This document shows positions 1 to 5,315 of a stretch of 5,315 bases of DNA, in pieces (within the stretch, counting starts at the first letter, position 1; each line of letters starts with the position of its first letter). A program made the position numbers and the translations under genes. A model generated the notes under the pieces. The model worked only from the letters and a program-made list of their open reading frames with translations. It searched no databases and was not told where the DNA came from. The stretch is from the NCBI GenBank assembly GCA_022447165.1, contig JAKVBR010000127.1, positions 1-5,315 on the forward strand, in the 5' to 3' direction. Origin of the DNA: Phycisphaerales bacterium. GTDB taxonomy: Bacteria > Planctomycetota > Phycisphaerae > Phycisphaerales > SM1A02.

Positions 1-867
1 GTCGAGTGGATGCCGCACCAAAATGCGATGCCAGAAGTTAAGGGCGACCATGTTGCATGGATTGTGATTCCACCGGCAGCGCGTGCAGGGTTAGAACCCA
101 CGCCAATCGAACTTGGACTCATTGAAGCGACAAGGGTTTTGTTTGCAAGTGGTGCAAATGTCATGGTGAATCTACAACCAAGTTTGCTTCCCAAATATGG
201 GCAAAAAGATCCTTGGGCAAATCTCGTAAAACAGTTAGGTGTGAATGCTGAAACGAGTAAGGTTGTGCTTGAGCAAGTAGCAACTGCCCCGCAACAGTTT
301 GATATTCATCGAAGTCAAACGTTACACAACACAACTGGCGATTCGCTCATTGCACGGGCATTAAATGGACGAGCGATCTTCTTGCCTTTACCAATTGAAG
401 TTCAGGGCGGCGATAGTGTGTACGAGATTATGCCAACCGCTGACAGATGGCTTGATGATGCATGGGCAAACGAATCGATTTCGATGTCTGATCAAGAGCC
501 CATTGAGGTGCCAGTACCCGTGGTTTCGCTCGTTGAATCGAGTCCGGGGGCGGGGCAGCAGCGAGCGATTGTTGTTGGTTCAGGCGGTTGGCTCTTTTCA
601 TGGGCACTTGAAAGAGGTACTCAACTCGGTGGTCAAAATTTCATGATGGCAAACCCCGGAAACAGCGAGTTCCTTCTTTCTTCAGTTGAATGGCTATCAC
701 ATCTTGATGAGTGGATTGCAGCAGGACCTATTGGCAATCAGATCGGTCGTATATCGGGCTTGTCAGCGAACGCGCATGTCTATTGGTCGATTGGTTTAGT
801 GTTTGGTATTCCACTTGAGTTCCTTGCGAGTGTTTTCTTGCTCCGGAAGTGGAGGTATGCGGCATGA
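1..867 (+). CDS. GldG-like ABC-transporter auxiliary protein, C-terminal part (5' end outside window)
   Basis: The reading frame is open from base 1 (V-E-W before the first Met at 10), so this is probably the C-terminal 288 residues of a longer protein and the Met at 10 is not the true start. The opening part (IVIPPAARAG, then an E-rich helix and FASGANVMVNLQPSLLP) resembles the ABC_transp_aux/GldG pattern of a 'GP' strand followed by a 'GG-vlv-lDP' strand. The later part (AIVVGSGGWLF, then NPGNSEFLLSSVEWLSHLDE) matches the usual GldG ending, where a 'gN-fllnsv-WL' motif precedes the last helix. A hydrophobic segment lies at about residues 258-277 counted from the Met at 10, followed by basic RKWR, which fits a single C-terminal membrane anchor. 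Family members act beside an ABC-2 type ATPase and permease; GldG itself serves gliding motility and secretion in Bacteroidetes. The substrate here is unknown. The link to the downstream DUF4340 gene (ATGA overlap) supports the assignment. Confidence 0.72.
   Translation, partial: VEWMPHQNAMPEVKGDHVAWIVIPPAARAGLEPTPIELGLIEATRVLFASGANVMVNLQPSLLPKYGQKDPWANLVKQLGVNAETSKVVLEQVATAPQQFDIHRSQTLHNTTGDSLIARALNGRAIFLPLPIEVQGGDSVYEIMPTADRWLDDAWANESISMSDQEPIEVPVPVVSLVESSPGAGQQRAIVVGSGGWLFSWALERGTQLGGQNFMMANPGNSEFLLSSVEWLSHLDEWIAAGPIGNQIGRISGLSANAHVYWSIGLVFGIPLEFLASVFLLRKWRYAA
851..855 (+). promoter_or_regulatory. Shine-Dalgarno site that decides the DUF4340 start
   Basis: GGAGG lies inside the last codons of the GldG-like gene, eight bases before the ATG at 864. 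This favours ATG 864 over the in-frame GTG at 849, which would place the site inside the coding sequence. The ATG shares bases with the upstream TGA stop (ATGA), the usual arrangement for translational coupling. Confidence 0.8.
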
Positions 868-2156
868 TTCCAAATCGAGAGTTCATTTTGGTTCTTGTAG
901 TTGCGATTGCTTCTGTGTTGACAGCGTTTGCAATGCATCAGGGCGAGGGGCAGCAAGAAGAGTATGTACAAGCGACAGTGTTGCAATCAGCATCACTAAA
1001 ACCAAACGAGATTCAATCGATTGTATTGACGAAGGATGGGTTGAAGCTTGAGTTTGTAAAGAGCGGTAATGTCTGGACACAATCACAACCATTTGAGATG
1101 TCGATGGATACCGCTTCAATGCAGGGGCTTGTTGAGTCGGTGTTTAGAACGACCATTTTTACAACACTAGATGAAGTCGATCGAGATACGCTGAATCTTG
1201 ATGGCTCGAAAACAATTGATTTGTCTAATGGGACAGATTCAGTTTCAATCACACTTGGGCAAAAGACGCTCGGCGGAAGAGCGTACATACAAGTTGATGA
1301 TGAAATGCCAATCGTTGTTTCACAACATATTCATGCCTTCGCGCTCGATATGGACCATAAGTATTGGAGAGATGCGAGGGTATTCCCAGATTTTGCAGTG
1401 GACGGTGAACGAATGGTCCGCGAAGTCGCAGGAGATCGGCTAGTCCTTGAAAGCGGAGACGCTGGGTGGAACATGAAGGAGCCAGTTTCAACAAGAGCAA
1501 ATCAAGTTTTGGTACAGGAATGGATTGGTCAGATTGCAGGTGCTCGAGCGAGTGCTTTTGTTGCTGATGACCCAGACAATTTAGAACTCTTTGGCCTTCG
1601 TCGCCCGCAGGCGTCGTTTAGCACAACTTCACGTCAGGGTGCTGAGCGAAGGTTATTGGTTGGTTCAAGGATTGCTGCTGGTTCCCAAGACAGATATGTC
1701 ATGATTGAAGGGCAACCAATGGTCTTCGCGATGAAATGGGATACGCTCTCGCAACTCTTCCCTAGAGCTGAATTGCTCATTGATCCAAGTGGCAGCGGTG
1801 TTTCAAAGTTTGATGTCAAACAAGTAATCGTGCGAACAAGCGGTGGTGAGTGGACTTTTGAAAAGGGACTTGGCGCTTGGAATCTTGTCAACGGCGATGG
1901 TGTGTATGACGCGAGTCACATTGATGCCTTATTGAACTTGGTACTTGATGCAGAAGCGTTATCAGTTGGCATTGCGGTGTACCCTAGAGATGCTGAGATT
2001 GCGACAGTTACACTTGTTGGTTATGACTTCTTACCAATCGACACAGTTAGAATTGCAACGAGTGAAGAAGGTAAACTCATTTTAGAAAATGGCGACAATG
2101 TGCTTCGACTGCATGCTGGCGATAAGATTGAAGCCATTCAACCATTTATCAAATAA
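864..2156 (+). CDS. Membrane-anchored DUF4340 domain protein
   Basis: A 430-residue protein if started at ATG 864; the in-frame GTG at 849 would add five residues but lacks a good ribosome site. Residues 7-23 form one hydrophobic segment after a short N-terminus with a single Arg, so it is probably an N-terminal anchor with the rest outside the cytoplasm. The remainder is beta-rich and shows the DUF4340 pattern: a strand pair ending in 'W' and 'P' (IQSIVLTKDGLKL, then W71 and P76), a helix, then a 'LG...GG-Y-qv...vvs' hairpin. The pattern recurs at about 50-176, 180-308 and 317-430. DUF4340 proteins have no established biochemical activity. Many are encoded directly after a GldG-type gene in ABC-2 transporter clusters, as here, so an accessory role in that transporter is likely. 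It is the last gene of its operon, because the next gene converges on it. Confidence 0.82.
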   Translation: MIPNREFILVLVVAIASVLTAFAMHQGEGQQEEYVQATVLQSASLKPNEIQSIVLTKDGLKLEFVKSGNVWTQSQPFEMSMDTASMQGLVESVFRTTIFTTLDEVDRDTLNLDGSKTIDLSNGTDSVSITLGQKTLGGRAYIQVDDEMPIVVSQHIHAFALDMDHKYWRDARVFPDFAVDGERMVREVAGDRLVLESGDAGWNMKEPVSTRANQVLVQEWIGQIAGARASAFVADDPDNLELFGLRRPQASFSTTSRQGAERRLLVGSRIAAGSQDRYVMIEGQPMVFAMKWDTLSQLFPRAELLIDPSGSGVSKFDVKQVIVRTSGGEWTFEKGLGAWNLVNGDGVYDASHIDALLNLVLDAEALSVGIAVYPRDAEIATVTLVGYDFLPIDTVRIATSEEGKLILENGDNVLRLHAGDKIEAIQPFIK

Positions 2157-2511
2157 CGGTACTCAGTGTCAGTACCAGAGGATTGCTCTGAGACGCATTC
2201 GATGTCGAGTTGTTCAATGACATCATTCATATTGATGTATTCAGAACAGTTCGTTGTGGCTTGACTTTTGAACACCCAGAGTTCATCAACAAGTGCCGCA
2301 TCTAAAGCCCTTCGTATTGTTTCAGCCCCACCTTCGATGATTACGTTTGTAATGTCATATGAGGATGAAAGTGTCGCAAACACTGCTCTTAAATCAATAC
2401 TCCCGTTTGTGGTTTTGACAGCGATTGTTTCGCAAGGGTAGTGAGTCGCATCGTTTGATGAATCATGAATGAGAATTGTTTTCGCGTCACCATTAAAAAC
2501 ATTTGCATTGA
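2138..2511 (-). pseudogene. ribD: RibD C-terminal part, displaced by one base from the upstream ribD frame
   Basis: This is the rest of the RibD reductase domain, in the frame reached if one base is added to the C4 run (coding strand) just upstream. Translation from there reads VNANVFNGDAKTILIHD and later VIIEGGAETIRRALDAALVDELWVF. The second stretch matches the RibD signature 'vlvEGGa-l...l-aglvDEl', which forms part of the NADPH and substrate pocket. It supplies 124 residues and ends at TGA 2138-2140, inside the 3' end of the DUF4340 gene. A GTG at 2383 is in frame, but starting there would leave only an 81-residue fragment without a complete fold. As written, this part is not translated continuously with the deaminase part. 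The segment itself has no stops or other damage, so the break is either recent or an error in the sequence. Confidence 0.8.
2158..2176 (+). repeat. Perfect inverted repeat just after the DUF4340 stop
   Basis: GGTACT (2158-2163) and AGTACC (2171-2176) are perfect inverted arms around a 7-base loop, starting one base after the DUF4340 TAA. A second small hairpin, CAGAG/CTCTG, follows at 2176-2190 with a 5-base loop. Neither is followed by a T-run on the plus strand, so this is not a classical intrinsic terminator, although its position fits a transcript 3' end. The same bases encode the C-terminus of RibD on the other strand, so the symmetry may be chance. Confidence 0.35.
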
Positions 2512-3195
2512 CGGGGAGCGAAGTATTGGGTCGAGCACAATTCGGTAGGGCAATCTTCGTGGTGATTCACCCCGCGCAGTGAGCGACGGGTTATCTAGAA
2601 GCACGGTGTTTGCGCCAACGAGGATTCCATCGATACAACCGCGTTCTGCGTGGACTCGGTTGATGCTTTCTTCACAACTGATCCACGGTGATTCGCCTTC
2701 GGGCGTGATTGTTGAACCGTCACTTGTTTGCGCCCATTTACAAATGACCCATGGAAGGCCAGTTGAAACTCTTTTTGCAAATGGTGCAAGCAATTTGTTG
2801 CATGCCTCGTCATCAAGCACTTCTACGTCGATGCCAGCGTTCTTAAGCGACTTCACCCCTCCGGTAGATAACTGATGTGGGTCGATTGAACCAATCACTA
2901 CCTTGCGAATACCAGCATCGATGAGCGCTAATGCGCAAGGGGGGGTTTTGCCTTCATGATTGCATGGTTCAAGAGTGACGTATGCCGTAGCACCATGAGC
3001 TCGGTCGCCTGCCATTTGCAATGCGTTGACTTCAGCGTGGGCTTCTCCAAACTTCTCGTGATAGCCCTCGCCAACAATCTCACCTTTGTCATTGACGATG
3101 ACACAACCAACCATTGGATTGGGTTCAGCAAATCCATGACCAAGCATTGCAAGTTCAATTGCACGAGTGATGTATTGTTGTGCGTTATTGTGCAT
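2389..3195 (-). CDS. ribD: RibD, deaminase domain and first part of reductase domain (truncated by frameshift)
   Basis: RibD carries out two riboflavin steps in the cytoplasm: deamination of the diaminopyrimidine made by GTP cyclohydrolase II, then NADPH-dependent reduction of the ribosyl side chain. Residues 1 to about 145 are the zinc deaminase domain, with PNPMVGCVIV at 25-34, H53-A-E55 (zinc ligand and catalytic Glu) and the LEPC...PPC motif giving zinc ligands C78 and C87. The reductase domain starts near residue 148 (WVICKWAQTSDG) and includes ILVGANTVLLDNPSLTAR (191-208) and RIVLDPILRSP (218-228). After residue 228 the frame leaves the family pattern and runs through 40 unrelated residues to a TAA at 2389. 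With one base restored the full protein would be about 352 residues, near the family's usual length. The deaminase should be intact in the short product; the reductase should not. No Shine-Dalgarno-like sequence precedes ATG 3195. No other riboflavin gene and no obvious FMN riboswitch is nearby. Confidence 0.88.
   Translation of the reverse strand: MHNNAQQYITRAIELAMLGHGFAEPNPMVGCVIVNDKGEIVGEGYHEKFGEAHAEVNALQMAGDRAHGATAYVTLEPCNHEGKTPPCALALIDAGIRKVVIGSIDPHQLSTGGVKSLKNAGIDVEVLDDEACNKLLAPFAKRVSTGLPWVICKWAQTSDGSTITPEGESPWISCEESINRVHAERGCIDGILVGANTVLLDNPSLTARGESPRRLPYRIVLDPILRSPSMQMFLMVTRKQFSFMIHQTMRLTTLAKQSLSKPQTGVLI
2512..2516 (-). other. Apparent one-base deletion (frameshift point) in ribD
   Basis: The coding strand reads CGC TCC CCG TCA, which encodes RSP followed by nonsense. 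Adding one C to the C4 run gives CGC TCC CCC GTC AAT (R-S-P-V-N), joining RIVLDPILRSP to VNANVFNG, the continuous RibD pattern. Homopolymer runs are typical places for both real slippage mutations and sequencing errors. Confidence 0.8.
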
Positions 3196-3212
3196 GAAGT
3201 GTAGAGGGTAAC

Positions 3213-3251
3213 AAAAAAAGAATCCCCGTCACAAGCGTGAGTGGGGATTCT
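3213..3251 (-). terminator. Intrinsic terminator of fusA
   Basis: On the minus strand AGAATCCCC (from 3251 down) pairs with GGGGATTCT (ending at 3219) over nine bases. A second helix, TCAC/GTGA with a GCTT loop, sits on top after a small internal mismatch. Seven T's follow directly (3219-3213), the first of them being the last base of the stem. It begins 27 bases after the fusA stop and ends 17 bases before the ribD start. On the plus strand the stem is not followed by T's, so it should act on fusA transcripts only. Confidence 0.9.
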
Positions 3252-3278
3252 AAAGGAGGGATGTCTAAACTAAAACTG

Positions 3279-5315
3279 TTATGCTTTCAAAACTTCCTTT
3301 TTGAGGTTTTCAGGCATCAGTCGGTATTCTGCTGGTTCCATTGAACTTGCCGCACGACCTTGAGTCATACCGCGAAGCACAGTTGTGTAACCAAACATTT
3401 CTGAAAGTGGAACGTCAGCGTTAATGATTCTGACAACACCACGAAGTTCGGAGTCATTGATTTGACCACGACGGCTAGCAAGATCGCCAGTTACGCTACC
3501 GAAGAACTCTTCAGGAGTTGTAATGGTGACCTTCATGATTGGTTCAAGGAGTGCAAGACCAGCAGCGGTACATGCTTCTCTAAAACCGAGAGCACCAGCT
3601 TGTTCAAATGCAACTTGGCTTGAGTCAACTTCATGGTATGAACCGTCTACGAGTTCGACGCAGACGTTAACCATTGGGTAACCACCAAGAATGCCAGAAG
3701 CGGCAGCATTTCTCACACCAGTTTGGACTGATGGAACATATTCGCGAGGAATTGAACCGTGTGAAATCTTGTCAACGAAGACGATACCGTCCTTCATTGT
3801 GAGTTCTTGCTCTTCTGCTTCTGCTTGTGTCATCGGCTTGACATTGAGGACAACGTCACCGAATTGACCACGACCACCAGACTGCTTGACGAACTTACCG
3901 CGAATCGCATCTGCACCACCAGTAATTGTTTCACGGTATGAAACGCGAGGTGTGCCAACGTTTACGCCAATTTTCATTTCACGAAGCAATTTGTTCTTGA
4001 CGATTTCGAGGTGAAGTTCACCCATGCCAGAGATAATTGTTTCGCCAGTTTCATCGTTGTAATTAGCTCTAAATGAAGGGTCTTCACGAGTAATAGTTGT
4101 GAGGGCTTCGCCAAGTTTCTTTTTGTCATCATTTGTGATTGGTTCAATTGACATTGAAATCACAGGATCTGGGAAGTACATTCTTTCCAAGATGATTGGG
4201 TCATTCGTGTCACAAAGCGTGTCACCAGTGCCTGAGTTTTTCAGACCAATGACGGCAACGATTGAACCAGCACCTGCATAATCGAGTGCTTGTCGGTCTT
4301 TCGCGTGCATTTCATAGATACGCGAGACGTTTTCTTTTCTTCCGTTGCCAGGGTTTAGAACACGGCTGCCTTTCTCAAGACGACCGGAGTAAACACGAAC
4401 ATAAGTGAGGTCACCGTGTGAGTCACTGACGACTTTAAAGACTAGACCAGAGAATGACGCATCGTCTGAGTGAGGTCTAGTGAGTTTTTCATCTTCATCT
4501 TTTGGATTTGTACCTTCAACGTCTGGAACTTCAGTTGGGTTTGGAAGATATTCAATGACGCCGTTGAGCACGCGTTGTACACCAATGTTTTTGAGTGCTG
4601 AACCACAGTAAGTTGGGAACGCACGCATATCGAGTGTCGCACGGCGAAGGGCTGCCTTGAGTTGTTCAGCGGTGATTGCTGCTTCGTCTTCAAGGTAAAG
4701 TTCTGTCAACTCGTCATCGAGTTCAGCAATTCGTTCAACGATGTCATGTCGCCAGAGTTCAGCCATTTCTTTCATGTCATCTGGGATGTCACGTTGTTCA
4801 ACAACAGCACCAAGTTCTGAGCTGTCGAAATAGTACGCTTGCATTTCAATGAGGTCAATGATGCCTTCGAATGAGTCGCCAGCACCAATTGGGAGTTGGA
4901 CAGCAACAGCATTTGCACCAAGACGCTCTCGGATTGTGCCGAAACTGAATTCAAAGTCAGCGCCAACTTTATCCATCTTATTGATGAGGCAAAGTCGTGG
5001 AACGTTGTATCGGTCTGCTTGTCGCCAAACTGTTTCTGATTGTGCTTCAACGCCTTCCTTGCCGTCAAAGACTGCAACAGCACCGTCAAGAACTCGCATT
5101 GAACGTTCTACTTCAATAGTGAAGTCAACGTGACCTGGAGTATCGATGAGGTTGATGGTGTAAGTTTCACCATTGAATTCCCATGGACAAGTTGTCGCAG
5201 CAGATTGAATCGTAATACCACGCTCTTGTTCTTCCTCAAGGAAGTCCATGGTTGCTGTGCCTTCATGCACTTCGCCAATTTTGTATGACTTACCGGTGTA
5301 ATACAACACACGTTC
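3279..5315 (-). CDS. fusA: Elongation factor G (EF-G), N-terminus outside window
   Basis: EF-G is the cytoplasmic GTPase that drives tRNA and mRNA translocation on the ribosome and, with RRF, ribosome recycling. The 678 residues here start at the E-R-V-L-Y-Y-T-G segment, which in E. coli EF-G begins at about residue 28. The P-loop (G1) therefore lies just beyond the right edge, and the GTG at 5309 is an internal Val codon, not the start. Counting from that Glu: switch I RGITI at 32-36, DTPGHVDF (G3) at 58-65, NKMD (G4) at 112-115 and GSALKN (G5) at 238-243. Domain II begins near 286. Domain III carries GMGELHLEI at 430-438. Domain IV has the conserved tip motif DGSYHEVDSS with His at about 561. 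Domain V ends with PLSEMFGYTTVLRGMTQGRA. An acidic linker occurs near 265-285, and an acidic stretch (QAEAEEQELTMKD) lies in domain IV at about 497-509. The frame is intact to the TAA at 3279-3281. It is followed by a terminator and not by tuf, so it is at least separated from the downstream part of a standard str operon. Confidence 0.97.
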   Translation of the reverse strand, partial: ERVLYYTGKSYKIGEVHEGTATMDFLEEEQERGITIQSAATTCPWEFNGETYTINLIDTPGHVDFTIEVERSMRVLDGAVAVFDGKEGVEAQSETVWRQADRYNVPRLCLINKMDKVGADFEFSFGTIRERLGANAVAVQLPIGAGDSFEGIIDLIEMQAYYFDSSELGAVVEQRDIPDDMKEMAELWRHDIVERIAELDDELTELYLEDEAAITAEQLKAALRRATLDMRAFPTYCGSALKNIGVQRVLNGVIEYLPNPTEVPDVEGTNPKDEDEKLTRPHSDDASFSGLVFKVVSDSHGDLTYVRVYSGRLEKGSRVLNPGNGRKENVSRIYEMHAKDRQALDYAGAGSIVAVIGLKNSGTGDTLCDTNDPIILERMYFPDPVISMSIEPITNDDKKKLGEALTTITREDPSFRANYNDETGETIISGMGELHLEIVKNKLLREMKIGVNVGTPRVSYRETITGGADAIRGKFVKQSGGRGQFGDVVLNVKPMTQAEAEEQELTMKDGIVFVDKISHGSIPREYVPSVQTGVRNAAASGILGGYPMVNVCVELVDGSYHEVDSSQVAFEQAGALGFREACTAAGLALLEPIMKVTITTPEEFFGSVTGDLASRRGQINDSELRGVVRIINADVPLSEMFGYTTVLRGMTQGRAASSMEPAEYRLMPENLKKEVLKA

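Noticed and set aside
849..863. GTG at 849 as the start of the DUF4340 gene
   Set aside because: The GGAGG at 851-855 would fall inside the gene, while it is ideally placed for ATG 864, which also forms the ATGA overlap.
2138..2383. Separate small gene starting at GTG 2383 on the minus strand
   Set aside because: Its sequence is the C-terminal part of the RibD reductase domain (VIIEGGAET, LVDELWVF) and continues upstream in the same frame to the frameshift point. It is a displaced gene end, not an independent gene.
2579..3204. Plus-strand open frames of about 80-100 codons across ribD
   Set aside because: They are antisense to the well-conserved deaminase and reductase motifs of RibD and show no recognisable protein features.
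3219..3251. Bidirectional terminator between ribD and fusA
   Set aside because: The T-run exists only on the minus-strand side, and no plus-strand gene ends nearby that would need it.
3196..3278. FMN riboswitch upstream of ribD
   Set aside because: The space is only 83 bases and is filled mostly by the fusA terminator. I see none of the conserved RFN element stems.
3261..3344. Small plus-strand ORF of 27 codons preceded by AAGGAGGG, next to the terminator hairpin
   Set aside because: The ribosome-like motif is only one or two bases from the ATG, too close to work. The reading frame lies mostly antisense to the conserved fusA 3' end and resembles nothing known.

Overview
The window looks like a piece of a bacterial chromosome with moderate G+C content. 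No mobile element, CRISPR array or RNA gene is visible. The organism cannot be named with certainty. The pairing of a GldG-type ABC-transporter auxiliary protein with a DUF4340 protein, together with the style of the EF-G sequence, suggests a planctomycete-like bacterium, perhaps Phycisphaerales-like. That is an inference from recognising the families, not a measured placement.

Left half, plus strand (1-2156): the end of an ABC-transporter operon. The first gene enters from outside the window and encodes the C-terminal part of a GldG/ABC_transp_aux-like protein ending in a membrane helix. Its stop codon overlaps the start of the next gene as ATGA, with a perfect GGAGG eight bases upstream. 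That gene encodes a membrane-anchored DUF4340 protein that appears to be built from three copies of one beta-rich module. In known clusters of this type the ATPase and permease genes lie upstream, which here would be outside the window.

Right half, minus strand (2138-5315): fusA (EF-G) enters from the right edge without its P-loop and ends at 3279. A strong intrinsic terminator follows at 3213-3251. Only 17 bases past its T-tract is ribD, the bifunctional riboflavin deaminase/reductase gene. ribD is broken by an apparent one-base deletion in a G4 run at 2513-2516 (C4 on the coding strand). One added base restores a normal RibD of about 352 residues. The 3' end of ribD overlaps the 3' end of the DUF4340 gene by 19 bp, tail to tail.

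The genes belong to three unrelated functions: envelope or export transport, riboflavin synthesis and translation. I found no clearly new system. The points most worth checking are the ribD frameshift, how ribD is transcribed and translated so close behind a terminator, the tail-to-tail coding overlap, and the triplicated DUF4340 architecture.
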